NCBI GenBank assembly: GCA_003990745.1
Contig: RBNI01000116.1
Location: 1-41,691, forward strand
From: Jimgerdemannia flammicorona
Lineage: Eukaryota; Mucoromycota; Endogonomycetes; Endogonales; Endogonaceae
Direction: 5' to 3'
DNA: 41,691 nucleotides
Of this stretch, positions 10,110 to 20,885 are shown piece by piece (positions within the stretch are counted from its first letter, which is position 1; each line of letters opens with the position of its first letter). Below the pieces are notes generated by a model. The model was not told the origin of the DNA and did no database searches. It saw nothing but the letters and a program-made list of their open reading frames with translations. The translations under genes and the position numbers were made by a program.

Positions 10110-11880
10110 TAGCAACAAATAAGAGATTAGAGGAGTATGCTGAGCAGGATAACCTCAGTACATTTGACTAGCAGCATATAGAAAGAAGTTATGGCTTAGA
10201 GGAAGTCTGTCAGACTTGCTGACTGGAGGACATAGAAGGAGTAAGAGTAGAGTCTGATAGAGAGGCCCCTGGGAGTAGTAGTAGCAGGGCTGGGAGAGTT
10301 ACAGCTGGGGGGAGTGGGACTGCTGATGAAGAGAGAACTACTGATCTGGAAAAAAAAAACCAGATATGACAGCTGATGGTAGGGCTGAACAGGAGCAGAG
10401 CACAAGACCTGGAGATCTGGCTGATAGTGTAATGAACCTGATGGTAGCACCATTACTCAAGAAATTAGTATCTGAATTTGTCATCACATTGTGCTCCTGG
10501 GGTCTAGTAGTTATAGTGAGAATGGTTCTGGGGCTACTGACCCAGGAGGTGAAAGAAGCTGTCTTGGTGAAGTTCTTAAAGGGTCTGGAGAGAGTTGAGG
10601 TAGGGTTCAAAGAGGAGGAGTTAATGTTGGGGGCATTGAAGAAAGGTGTTGTAGTAGAAGGGGTGACAATCTCTATAGTTCAGTGCTTATACTGGAACCC
10701 TCAGATTGTATAGCTAGTGGTGGTGAATGTATCTATAGTAAAGAAAGAGGAGGCCAAAGGGCTGATTATTGATGTCATCAAGAAGTATAGAGATGTAGTT
10801 GATGTTGGTTTCTGGGTCTAGAAGAGTATGGAGTTCAGAACTAGAGATATGGATATCAGGGTGAGGCTGGCAGACAAGGATAATACTGGAAAGGGAAGGG
10901 ATTGGCTAGCAGTACTTAAGTAGGGATCAGTGAAGTACAAGATATCAAGGGTCAAGGGGATGCTGGAGGAGGAAGAGGACTTACTGGAGGTATTGGAGGA
11001 CCTGGCTGAGACTGTTGAGAAGAGAGGATTAGTCTGGAAGAAGTTTGAGACCAAGACAGTGGTAGAGATGGTAAATGGCAAACAAGTGTAGCTAGATCAG
11101 GCTGCCTGGAAGAGGGCATAAGAGAGGCAGTATCAGAAGGATTTACTGACAAAGTGGAGAGAGCAGCTAGAGGGGAGAAAAGCTGCTAATAGAGTCTGAT
11201 CAAGGGCCAGTATTTGAGCAGAGAGAAGGAGATAGTGGTAAAGAAAACTCTGACAGAAGGGAGAGGCCTAGAGCAAGGTACAGTAGTTGAGGATAAGTTC
11301 AGTATGATTTACCTATAGAGGGAGTGGGAAATAATGAGCTGCAGGATATACTAGAGAAGGACTAGAATGAGTCAGTAAGAGTCAATGCTGGTGGCAGTCA
11401 AGGGGCTGGGGGGCAGGAGGTGATCCAGAGAGTGGATGAGGCTATAGGTGAGGGGTGATAGTTATAGAAGACATTGATGAATGTTGCAGCAGATGAGTTG
11501 GATAAAGTGGACTTCTGGGTGATTAGTAAGAGATACTGAGAAGAGGTTCTGTGAGGAGAAGAGATAGTACAGAATTTACAAGATGAGCTGATGGTAGGGT
11601 TATTGAAGACAGAGGAGTATGAGGTAGATAGCAACAGAGAGGCAGTACTTCTGGAAATTGTAAATGACTGTGCAACTTACCTGTGGGGCTCTAGAAAGAG
11701 GTTGGCAAAGTGACAGGTAGTGTGTGAGAAGTACTGGTCTAACATAGAAGCTGTGGATAGTGAGGACTGTTAGGTGATCTTAGTAGCTCTGGATGTCTAA
11801 CTGGGGGAGACTGAAGAGCTTAAGACAGAGTGGAATCTGGATATCACTGGTGATGCAGTGAGTATAGAATTGTAAAGTGG
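10110..11880 (+). pseudogene. LINE ORF1 remnant (LINE B)
   Basis: The longest clean stretch is 10366-10713 (115 codons), which aligns residue by residue with segment A (GDLADS, LLKKLV, EVKEA/G, VKFLK.LE.VEVGFKE). It continues as KKYRDVVDVGFW and RTRDMDIRVRLADK and ends in the segment before the EN. An acidic Ser-rich stretch precedes it in another frame; the frames are joined across an A-run at about 10349-10358, a likely slip site. I see no CCHC knuckle or RRM signature with confidence. Role by position: ORF1p, RNA binding. Confidence 0.55.
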
Positions 11881-11908
11881 GTGACTTTCTTCATAATAAT
11901 TATTCAAT

Positions 11909-12625
11909 ATGAACAGTACAACTAGAATTCTATCTTTGAATATCAATGGACTATAGGGTGCAGCAAGATGTCAGAATATTTTCTGCTAGTTAAAGGAGCT
12001 AAATGTAGATCTATTTCTACTATAGGATGTTAGATGTGATGTGGACTTGGACATGCTAGACTAGATGAAGAAATGAGATAGAATAGAGCCAGGTAGGCAT
12101 TTTGGTTAGGAAGAGCAGAGGAGATATTAGAGATATTGGACATTGGGAGAGTAGAGTAATGTGGGGGATATGGTGGAGGCCAGGCTAGAGCCCTTAACTA
12201 TTGGGTCTTATTATTGCCCAGCAGAAAGGAGAGAGTAAGTAGAGTAGATAAGAGGACTTAGAGATGCAGGGGTACTGATAGAGGTGGAGATTGGCTGTTT
12301 GGGTGAGGAGTTTAACATAATTCAGGATGGGCTGTTGGACAGAACTGATGGAGAGAGAGAGATGACTGGTAGAAGTGGGGGGGTGGAAGATTGGGAGGAG
12401 ATTGAAAGATTGAGCTCTTTGGTAGATGCAGGACAACTTGGGTAGAGGGACTGCAGAGTCTATACTTACTGTATGATAGGATTGGACTTGAGAATCACCT
12501 GGATCTTAACTGTAGAGTGCTGGGGAGAGGATGTTTGGAGTTCTCTGGAGACAATTTGGTATCTGTAGTCTGATCATTGGGGTCTGCTTAGTTGTGGGAG
12601 ATTTGGAGAAAGTGGGGAGGGTTTT
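11909..12625 (+). pseudogene. LINE ORF2 endonuclease domain (LINE B)
   Basis: The ATG at 11909 follows the end of ORF1 closely, and the equivalent ATG is at 15297 in the outer copy, which supports this start. The domain opens with ILSLNINGL, then QNIF, LFLL.DVR, then GSYYCPAERRE and a GEEFNII block in place of GDFN. In another frame near 12575 it ends with SDHWGLL. This is the usual motif order of LINE APE endonucleases. Several stops and at least one frame change. Confidence 0.75.
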
Positions 12626-12626
12626 G

Positions 12627-12790
12627 TTAGATTCCCCTATATAAGAGGAATCTAATAAGCTAAAGATCATTGAATTTGGATGTGTATTTATCAGGTTAAT
12701 ATATTTCAAAAAATAGGATTCAAATTAGACCTCAAATTGAATTAGCCTTCAATTCAATTTGAATCAAATTGAATTGGACCTTTGATTTGA
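12627..12790. other. Palindrome-rich filler replacing the RT core of LINE B
   Basis: Endonuclease-end homology stops at about 12625, and homology to the outer copy resumes near 12791 at a point corresponding to about 17396, so some 1.37 kb of RT is missing. The 160 bases in between match nothing else I can see here. They contain an imperfect inverted repeat ttagattcc...ggaatctaa (12627-12655) and a perfect 27-bp palindrome centred on 12763 (12750-12776, 13-bp arms). Possible origins: a short non-autonomous insertion plus deletion, or filler from repair. Confidence 0.6.
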
Positions 12791-14000
12791 TTTGTTGGGA
12801 GCACTAGGCTGGACTCTGTAGAAGACATGGCTGTACTGAAGGAGGCTGTAGAATGATATGAGGGGTATCCTAGTGCTAAGCTAAATTGGTACAAGTGTGA
12901 GACACTGGTGTTAAATAGAGGAATAGTAGGAAGAGATATGATTGGAACCATTGTTCTGATGGAAGAGACAGTCTGTTATCTGGGAATCTACTTCTCAGTA
13001 TATGGGTCCCTACTGTCTTAAGAATAGTGGGAGTGGCAGTTAGTAGTGTTGGGGAATATTCTTCTGGAGTAGAGTGGCCAATATCTCCCTAGCTGAGAGA
13101 GTAATAGTGCTGAATATATACTGGCTCTCTAAGTTGTGGTATCTGGGATATCACTTGGATTTCCTAGTATGAGTGGTCAAGAGGCTGATGAAGATGGCCA
13201 GGACCTGGATATGGGTAGAGTGGAGAAGTCAGATAGGCTGGGAGGTGATAACTTTGTCAGTAGACTGAGGGGGGGCTAGATCTGATAGACTTTACTAAGT
13301 ATCTATATTGCTTAAGAGTATGGCAGTTGAAGTGAGCTAGTAAGTTGAGGGGACATGAGTGAGTGCTCCTTATATAGAGAGTGTGGGAGTTCTCTTCCCA
13401 AGACATATCTGATAATCTGCTCTCTCTGGTAGTACTAGAAGAGAGCCAGAAGATATGCTTTAAAGGCTTCTGATGGAGAGTGGTTGATGGTATATAGTGA
13501 ATTGGCATCAGGTTGTAAGGCAATGAGGGGGAGACTATCTGGTGATCCAGGATATAGAGGTGAGACCATCTTCTGCTGGAGGGTATACTGGTAGATAACT
13601 TCAGCTTGAAGGATGGTATAGAGTATCTTCAGAAGCATAGGCAAGATCTGTGGCCAGCAGCATAGTAAGGAGTAGGGATCAACAAGAAGTGGGACTAAAA
13701 TAAAGTATACTCATAGAGTAAGTAGGTGGTACAGTAAATCTCCCCCAAGTTCTGAGTGATATAGTGGAGGCTTTGGTGATAAAATGTGATGTTAAACTAT
13801 TGGTTGGAATATTTGGTGGATGTGGAAATATTGGAGTATGAAGAGTGCTTTAACATCAGACAAAAGAGAGGGGTGGTACAGACTTCAGAGTATTGTTTGG
13901 GAGAGTATAAGGTAATGAGAGACTTTTGGAGAGTGATTGAGAGTCTTTTGGAGGTCTGCCCACTGGGGGATTTATAGAGGAGGCTGGTGGGAGGGGTTGG
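12791..14000 (+). pseudogene. LINE ORF2 region downstream of RT (LINE B)
   Basis: It resumes just after RT motif C (GGAGCACTAGGCTGGACTCTG corresponds to the sequence following FADN in the outer copy). It encodes blocks shared with the outer LINE: SAKLNWYKCETLVL, an ETV.YLG segment, ERVIVLNIYWLSKLWY, and later a region matching 17990-18600. This is the thumb and C-terminal part of L1-like ORF2. Stops are frequent. Confidence 0.65.
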
Positions 14001-14389
14001 GGATGAGTGGTTAACTATTGGGTGGGTACTAGCCATTTGGATTGGGCTTGCTGAACTTTGGCTGTATGTATTTGAGAATGGGCAGCAGTTGGTACTTGGA
14101 CTGTGGGTTACAAGGTAGGAGTGATTGGTATTAGACCTATTGAATGGCTGGTGGAAGGGATGGAGACCTGGAGGGGGGTCCCATGGAAGGCTGGTAGAAA
14201 AAATCTGCAAGCAGAGTGGATAGAGGATTGGGGTGGTTGAGGAGTTTGTGACTTTCTGGAGAGATGGAGAGAGAGGGGGGGGGGGTGAAGTCCCTTGGGG
14301 GATTGGATGAGAGAGGGGCCTATATTAGTATAATGTAGAATAGTAATAAGAGTAATAAAGTGGAAGTCTAAGTAACTATTTAAAAAAAA
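14001..14389 (+). other. 3' end and UTR of LINE B
   Basis: Aligns with the outer LINE's 18600-18942 segment, ending in gtattagtataatgta, then agtaataaag, then aagtaactat and a short A-tail. The open frame on the opposite strand at 14210-13797 has no family signature and is treated as a shadow. Confidence 0.6.
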
Positions 14390-14403
14390 GACAGTTGGCC
14401 TAG

Positions 14404-15280
14404 AAGAAGTTTATGGCTAAGACAGTAGTAGAGATTAGGAATGGCAAGAGAGTGCAACTGAATCGGACTACCTGGGAGAGGGTGCAAGAGAGGCAGTATC
14501 ATAAAGATTTGTTAGCAAATCTGAGAGAGAGGGCAGAGGGAGAGAATACTACTGAAGGAGTTAGATTGAGGACTAGTACTTAGGCAGGAGAGAAGGGAGT
14601 GACTCCTACAGTGACTCTGAGAGAGGGTGGAGATTTCAGGCAGAGTGCAGTGGCTAAGAATGAGATGATGGTAAAGGAGGCCCAAGTGTAGTATAGTGTG
14701 TCCAAAGGAGGGGGGGGGATCTGACAAGCTGTAGAATATATTGGAAGAGGACTGGGACAAGTCAGTAAGGACAAATACTGAGGAAGATCAGGGGGTTGGA
14801 GGGCAGGAGATGGCCCTAGATATTGGTGAGGCTATAAGAGATGAGAGATAGTTGTGGAAGGCACTGATGAATATTGCAGCAGATGAGTTAGATAAGAAAG
14901 ATTTTCATATAATTAGTAAGAGACACTGGGGTGAGGTTCTGTGAGGAGAAAAGATAATGCAGAAGCTTCAAGATGAGCTGATGGTAGGTTTATTAGAGGC
15001 AGAGGAGTAGAAGGTAGATGAGAATAGGGAGGCAGTACTTCTGGTAATTGCAAATAAACATGCAGCCTATCTGTAGGGCCCTAGGAAGAGGTTGGCAAAG
15101 TAGCAGAGAGTGTATGAGGAGTACTGATCTAATATAGAAGCAGTGGATATTGAGGACTATCAGAAGATCTTAGAAGTACTAGATGCTCAGCAGAGAGAGG
15201 CAGATGAGCTTGAGGTGAAGAGGAACCTGGATGTTGCTGGAGATATAGTGAGTATGGAATTGTAGAGTAGGTGATTATTC
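14404..15280 (+). pseudogene. LINE ORF1 second half (outer LINE)
   Basis: Parallel to 11030-11880 of LINE B. Shared blocks are KKF/Y..KTVVE, QEVQERQYHKDLL-like residues near 14480, and a LLE.EE..EVDENREA segment near 15000, followed by a short spacer and the ATG of ORF2 at 15297. Many stops. No recognisable RNA-binding motif. Confidence 0.5.
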
Positions 15281-15296
15281 TCTAAACATTATTCAA

Positions 15297-16020
15297 ATGA
15301 GTAGTATAATTAAAATCTTTACTTTAAATATCAATAGATTTAGGGGTATAGCAAGATATCAAAATATTTTCAGCTAGTTGATAGGGCTGGATATAGAGCT
15401 GTTCTTGCTACAGAATATAGGATATGATGAGAACTTAGATATGCTAGACTGGATGAGAGAATGGGGGTGTGTGGTTATATGACAGAGTTGAGTGGGCATT
15501 CTGGTTTGGAAGAGCAAGGAGGACATTGGGAACATTGGACATTGGGAGAGCAGAGTGGTGTGGGGAGTGTAGAGGAGGCCAAGCTGAAGCCTCTTAACTA
15601 TTGAGTTCTATTATTATCCAGTAGAAAGGGGGGAGTGCATAGAGTGGATAAGAGAACTATAAGATGTAGATACTATGGTAGTAGAGGAGATTGACTATCT
15701 GAGTAGTGACTTTAATATAATATGAGATGAGTAGTTGGACAGAACCAATAGAGGGAGGGGGATGACTGATAGGAGTGGAGGTATAGAAGGCTGAGAGGAG
15801 ATTGAGAGTCTGAGCTCACTAGTAGATGCCAGGTGTCTTGAGTAGAGAGATCATAGGGTCTATACTCACTGAGTAGTGGGGCTGGATTCAAGGAGTAACT
15901 GGATCTTGACTGCTGAGTACTGGAAAGCAGATATCTGGGGTTCTTTCAAGATAGTTAGTGCCTATGGTCAGATCACTAGAGTCTGCTGGATTGTGAAAAG
16001 TTCAGGGGAAGTGAGGAGGG
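15297..16020 (+). pseudogene. LINE ORF2 endonuclease domain (outer LINE)
   Basis: The ATG at 15297-15299 starts a frame reading KIFTLNINRFRG, IARYQNIF, then in pieces LFLLQNI, a SSDFNII block in place of GDFN, and near 15970 SDH followed by a stop. Homologous to 11909-12625. Position directly upstream of RT fits ORF2. Confidence 0.7.
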
Positions 16021-16249
16021 GCCTATATATTGATGCCTAAATACTTCATTACTGGAAGAGCCCTCCTTGTGAGATGCATGAGTGGTAAACATTAGCTCCA
16101 GGATCATTAGCTAGAGAGCACAGGGGTTGGAGATTGGGGATCATTAGTAGTGTTTAAAATCAGATGCTTAACAGTTCTGTGGGGAGGCTAGGAGAGGGAG
16201 GGGTACTCAGAGGAGGAGTTGTTTAAGGTGGGCTTCTCAGAGATTGGAG

Positions 16250-18900
16250 AAGTAGACTGATTTGCTGAATGATAGAGAGGAGGGGGATTGGAGAGTTCAG
16301 CAGCCAGCTAGAGATGAAAGAACTGAAGAGACTGCTGAGACAGAAGGAAGAATTACAGATGAAGAGTATGGCAGCCTGGCTATAATGGTAGATCTTGGAG
16401 AAGAGAGAGAGGTCTATGAAGTTCTTGTCAAGGCTGCTTCAGGTGAGAAGAGTGAGACAGCAGTGAGAAGAAGTATTGAATAAAATAGGAGAGATAGTGG
16501 CCAGAACTCCAGAGATCTTGGGCTAGTTGAGTTCTCAATGAGAGTGATTGTAGAGTGAGGAGGAGAGTGGGGAGGATACACTGGACATTAAACAGCATCT
16601 AGAGAGTTGGTACTCAGACCCTGTAGAGGGTTTAGGTGAACTTGGAGTACCTGTCCAAGGAGAGGAGATCTGTAGGGTATTGGTAATGACAAGTCTTGGG
16701 ATAGCCCCTAGAGAGGATAGTTTACCTTGGGATTTCTGGAAGAGGATGGTGAGTATAGAGTTGGCTTTAGAGGAGATAACATAGATATATAATGAAGTTA
16801 TTAGCTTAGGGGCTTGGATTGGGAGGCAGTACCTGGATCTTATAGCTCTGTTATATAAGAATAAGAAAAGAAGAGAGAAATGGAAGAACTGGAGACTGAT
16901 CATACTTCTAGATATAGATTGCAAGTTGGTTACAAAGATATTAGTGACTAGGTTGTAAGGAGTGGCTCAGCAGGTATTGGGGGCAGAGTAGAGGGGCTTC
17001 ATCAGAGATCATTAATAAGAGATAGAATAGTGTGAATATATAGTATCATTGAAGGAGTATATACTGTAGAGATAGATAGTTAGCTAATATTTCTAGACCA
17101 AGAGAAGGCCTATAACAGTATCCAGAAAGTATGACTAGAGGGGGTGCTGAAGCATGTGGGGGTTCTCTAAGAGTTTAGGCAATCTTTAATCAGTCTTTTA
17201 GAGGGGATTTGGGTAGCTATTCTGATAAATGAACACAGGGGAGAGTCTTTCCCCCTGGGCAGAAGAGCATCACAGAGAGACCCACTATCACTGATTCTTT
17301 ATACTCTCTCTCTAGAGCCTTTGTTGGACAGGATTAGATGTAGAGTAGGGGGGCTAACATTCTGAGAGTGAACTGGAAGATAAGAGCCTTTGCTGATAAT
17401 ATAGTTGGAGGGCTGGACTCTGTGGGGAATATGATAGTACTGAAGAGAGTAGTGGAATAGTATGAGAGATACTCAGATGCTAAGCTTAACTGATATAAGT
17501 ATAAGACTCTGGTATTAGGTAAAGAGATAGTAGAAGGGGATATGATTGGAACAGTTGTCCTAGCAGAAGAGATAGTCCAGTACCTGGAGATGTACTTCTT
17601 AGTATATAGTTCTCTGTTGTCTTAGATATGGTAGAAGTGGTGGCTGATTGAGAGAAGAAATATTCTCCTAGAGTGGGGTGGCTGATATATCTCTCTAATG
17701 GAAAGAGTGATAGTATTGAATATATATTGGCTACCTAAGTTGTAGTATCTGAAGTATTACTTAGACTTCTCAGTATAGATGATCAAGAGATTGTTGAAGA
17801 TGGCCAGAATGTAGATATGAGTGGGGTGGCAGAGTCAGATTGGCTAGGAGGTATTGATATTGCTAGTAGACCAGAGAGGGTTGGATCTGGTAGACTTTAC
17901 TAAGCACCTACACTGCTTGAGAGCATGGTGGCTGAATCAAGCTAGTAAGTTGAGGGGCTGAGAGTGGGTGCCCTTTATGCAGAGAGTGTAGGAGGTATAG
18001 TTCTCTCCCTATGATATGTCTGGTGACTTACTCTCTCTGGTGGTACTGGAGGAGAGCCAGAAGATATGCTATAGGGAATTCTGGTGGGGAGTGGTTGATT
18101 GAGTTTAGCAAATTGGCCTTCAGTGGTAGAGTGATGAGTGAGAGATAGACTGGGAACCCTAGATGTAGAGGTGGGACTGTCTTCTGTTGGAGGACATACT
18201 GGTGGATGATTTCAGTTTAGAGGATAGTATGGAGTATCTCAGAGAGCATAGGAGAGATTTGTGGCCAGAGACTTGGCAGGGAGTGGGGATTGGTAAATAG
18301 TAGAACTAGAATGGTATTTGGTCTTAGAGCAAGCAGGTGGTGAGATAGATTCCCCCCAAGTTCTGGATAGCATAGTGGAGGATCTTGTAGCACAATATGT
18401 TATTAAACTATCAGTCAGGACATTTGGTAGAAGAGGGTGTCTTGGAGTATGAGAAGTATCTTAATGTCAGACAGAAGAGTAGAGTGATGTAGACTCTTGA
18501 GTATTGACTAGAGAAGTATGAGGTTATGAGAGACTTTTGGAGGGCCATCAAGAGTTAGATGAGAGTATGTCTGAGAGGATAGTGGGTGGGAGGTAGAGTG
18601 ATCTCTAGAGGAGACTGGTGGGAGGGATTGGTGATGAGTGGTTAACTATTAGGTGGGTTCTGGCTATTTGAGTTGAGCTTGCCAGACATTGACTATATGT
18701 TTTTGAGGATGATCAGTAGTTGGCACTTGGAGTACAAGTTGCAAGGTAGGAATGGTTGATGCTAGACCTTCTGAATGATTGGTAGCAGGAGTGGGAGGGC
18801 TCTATAGAAGATAGAGTAGAGAGAGAATTAGAGTAGCTGAAGAGATGGTAACTTTCTGGAGAGATGGTGAGGGGGGGGGAGATGTCTTGTAGGATTGGGT
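16250..18900 (+). pseudogene. LINE ORF2 RT and C-terminal region (outer LINE)
   Basis: The linker frame 16262-16483 is Glu/Arg-rich and open. RT blocks follow in order: SLPWDFWKRM (about 16718), ALLYKNKKRREKWKNWR (about 16845), ILLDIDCKLVTKI, VAQQVLGAE, motif A LIFLDQEKAYN (17083-17125), motif B as RASQRDPLSLILY (17265-17310) and motif C FADN (17388-17402). Downstream are SDAKLN, ERVIVLNIYWLPKL and the C-terminal region to about 18600. Motif A Asp is present; motif C has Asn for the second Asp. Numerous stops and several frame changes. Confidence 0.8.
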
Positions 18901-18942
18901 GAGGGATACATCTATATATCTGTATTAGTATAACATAGACTA

Positions 18943-19060
18943 TCAATGTTTCTATACAATCAATATTTAAATCTGAAATATATATATGGATATGTCTTAT
19001 TTGGGAAGTCTGAAAAAAGAAAGGGGTATGAAAAAGGAAAAGGGCTATAAAGTCCAGCCC
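18943..19060 (-). repeat. B2 terminal repeat of the Ngaro-like element
   Basis: It matches B1 (19381-19511): tcaatgtttctata, aatctgaaatatat, cttatttgggaagtc and gggctataaagtccag are shared. Its outer edge is the left end of the element in LINE 3' sequence. Confidence 0.8.
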
Positions 19061-19110
19061 AGCCCAGCAGAAGCAAGTATGAAAAACCAAAGAGGGAGAT
19101 AGTGGGCAGG

Positions 19111-19380
19111 AAAAAGGAGATAAGTGGTAGAGTGAACAAGTGGTAAAGTAGATAATTGAGTTATTCTGCTAAGTGTCTAATGTGTAAGCAGTATACATCT
19201 ATCTTAGGTATTAGCTAGTATACATGAATTGCATAGAGGCACAAAATATCTTTGGTGCTAAATATCTAGAATCAGTATATATATGTAGTGTAAGACCTCT
19301 CCACTCACTCCTAACCTACAACTGAAAGTAACTAATTGATGTATATCCATTGACTCATAATCTCGATTGATATTACCTAT
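19111..19380 (-). repeat. A2 repeat of the Ngaro-like element
   Basis: About 270 bp, aligned along its whole length to A1 at 23975-24244. Shared blocks include aagtggtaaagtagataatt, gaggcacaaaat, gtaagacctct and the end attacctat. It sits between B2 and B1, forming the B1-A2-B2 unit. Confidence 0.85.
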
Positions 19381-19415
19381 TCAATATTTCTATATAATCA
19401 ATGTTTAAACCTGAA

Positions 19416-19447
<32 letters not shown>

Positions 19448-19511
19448 CTTATTTGGGAAGTCCAAAAAAGGAAAGGATATAAAAAAGAGAAAGGGCTATA
19501 AAGTCCAGTCC
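19381..19511 (-). repeat. B1 repeat of the Ngaro-like element
   Basis: Copy of B2 with an expanded TA microsatellite (about 19424-19446). The junction attacctat|tcaat at 19380/19381 joins A2 to B1, the joint expected in a circular intermediate of a split-direct-repeat element. Confidence 0.8.
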
Positions 19512-19620
19512 AAATAAATGTCCCAAATGAAGGAAGATATAGGATGCCACAAGAGAGATAAGGGAGAGTAGAGAGAATGTGAGGAACTCAGGGGAGGAGG
19601 AGAAAATGGTATAGTAACAG

Positions 19621-19925
19621 GTAGTCATTAGAAACAGGTGCAGGTGGTGCAGTGGGGTAGGATGATGAGTGGTCATGAGATTGACAAGTGGTCAGGAGGT
19701 TGGGTGGGGTGGAGAGATTGACAAGCAGTCAATAGAAATGAGCATGGGCAGTGCAGTAGGGTAGGATGACATGCAGTTGATAGGAACAGGTGCAGGTAGT
19801 GCAGCAGGGTAGGATGATGAACAGTTATAGGTTGATGAGTGGTCAGGAGATTGGGTGGGGTGGAGAGGTTAACAAGCAGTCATTAGAAATGAGTGTGGGC
19901 AGTGCAGCAGAGTAGGATGATGAGT
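19621..19925. repeat. 152-bp tandem repeat, two copies, in the Ngaro-like element
   Basis: The block gaaacaggtgcagg...gggtaggatgatga recurs at a spacing of about 152 bases (19635 versus 19787). Within each unit a shorter gcagtggggtaggatga-type motif occurs twice, so this is a two-level repeat. It lies between the recombinase frame and B1, where no conserved coding is seen. Confidence 0.65.
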
Positions 19926-20019
19926 AGTCATAGGGTCGATGAGTAGTCAGGGTAAATTAGTGATGAAGATGGGTGTTGGGGATGGCAGCAGAATGAAGAG
20001 AAAGAATGCATGAGATAGA

Positions 20020-20830
20020 CATATGAATGTAAGAGTAGAATGCATCACTCAACCAATGGCCCAAGATTTGAATTTTGTAGTCGGCCAGACCTGCTACTGT
20101 GGTATTAGATGCAGTGCCTATCTGAAAGCTATGTCCAGCATAAAGGCAAGGATTAAGATCAATAAGAGGTAATAAGGATCACAAGTAGTCCACTAGCCAA
20201 TACCAGGAGAATGCCTGCCAGTTAGGTAGGGAAAAGAGTGAGGTGGTATCAGATGCCAGAGAGGAAAAAAATAGCCAGCGAAGCAGGGTGACAGTACAGG
20301 GAATGCTGGGGGGTGCCCACAGGATGTGGATTGAGATGCCATAATGGAAAGGATCAGTCTTAGAAGAGAGAAGAGTGAGGATGATGTGAGAGGGGAGGGT
20401 GAGGGCTAGGCAGAAGGACATACAACCCCAGGATATGTGTATAGTGGGGTCAAAGAGGTAGTCCCAAGTAATTTCCCCAGACTGGAGGAAACTGAAGTAA
20501 GTGAGTGTAATAGTGGCTGCAAACATGAGGTCAGAGGTATTACCATTCAATTGGAGGTGTAGAAGTAGGCAGCAGAGACAGTCAGATGTAAAAGGAAGTT
20601 GGGGTCATATGGGTCAAGTGCCCAGCCACTGTTTAATGCCACAAAGGACCCTGGATAGTTGTTGAAGCCCCACTAGTGGGTCAGGCAGGCCAGAGTCGAT
20701 GTGAAGAGAATGAACAGCAGAGAGATACTTCTTGATAGTAGTCAGTGCAAGGTGATGAAGAGCCAGCAAGCAGACCCAGTGTATCAATACTAGCTCAGAT
20801 GTAGGGAGGGTGGGATGGTCAGTTGGAGTG
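20020..20830 (-). pseudogene. Tyrosine recombinase of the Ngaro-like element
   Basis: Minus frame. The N-terminal core-binding part is at about 20790-20620 (TIKKYLSAVHSLHIDSGLPDPL). The catalytic part spans 20550-20020: YFSFLQSGEIT where the family has LRSGE, then a SKTDPFHYG block, GHSFQIGTAS where the family has HSFR, and LGHWLSDAFYSYIH with the terminal Tyr. The His and Tyr of the R-H-R-Y set are visible, but both Arg positions read Gln (CAG, the product of a CpG transition in CGG). One internal stop at about 20177-20179. This enzyme would integrate the circular cDNA; this copy is inactive. Confidence 0.85.
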
Positions 20831-20885
20831 TGAAGGGTACAGAATTGGAGGAAGCTCCACTAGCTGGATAAATACAATTGGTATG

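Larger units (their letters stand above)
10027..14389 (+). mobile_element. L1-like LINE B, full 5' and 3' ends but RT deleted
   Basis: It is inserted in the outer LINE. Order: 5' UTR, ORF1 (about 10110-11880), EN (from 11909), a 160-bp filler replacing the RT core (about 12627-12790), ORF2 C-terminal region, 3' UTR, and an 8-A tail (14382-14389) preceded by the family end taataaag..aagtaactat. At 4.36 kb it is about 1.4 kb shorter than the 5.7 kb inferred from the outer copy, which is the missing RT. An 11-G run lies at 14275-14285. Dead by deletion and many stops. Confidence 0.8.
14390..18942 (+). mobile_element. Outer plus-strand LINE, main segment (segment C)
   Basis: It resumes in ORF1 at the target duplication (14390-14403) exactly where segment A stopped. 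It carries the rest of ORF1, EN, the whole RT and the C-terminal region, and ends at 18942 where the Ngaro-like element is inserted. The last 47 bases and the poly(A) are at 24245-24291. Total element length is about 5.7 kb. It is the only copy in the window covering the whole element. It is 60-70% similar to M1/M2 at the protein level by eye, so a related subfamily. Confidence 0.8.

Noticed and set aside
14275..14285. 11-G run and other G-rich tracts as G-quadruplex regulators
   Set aside because: They lie in purine-rich LINE 3' ends with no regular four-run pattern conserved between copies.
11398..14774. Minus-strand Ser/Pro-rich frames across the plus LINEs
   Set aside because: Shadows of the plus-strand LINE coding regions; no motif of their own.
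19383..19450. TA-rich tract as an origin or centromere-type element
   Set aside because: It is a microsatellite expansion within the B1 repeat; B2 has the same block without the expansion.
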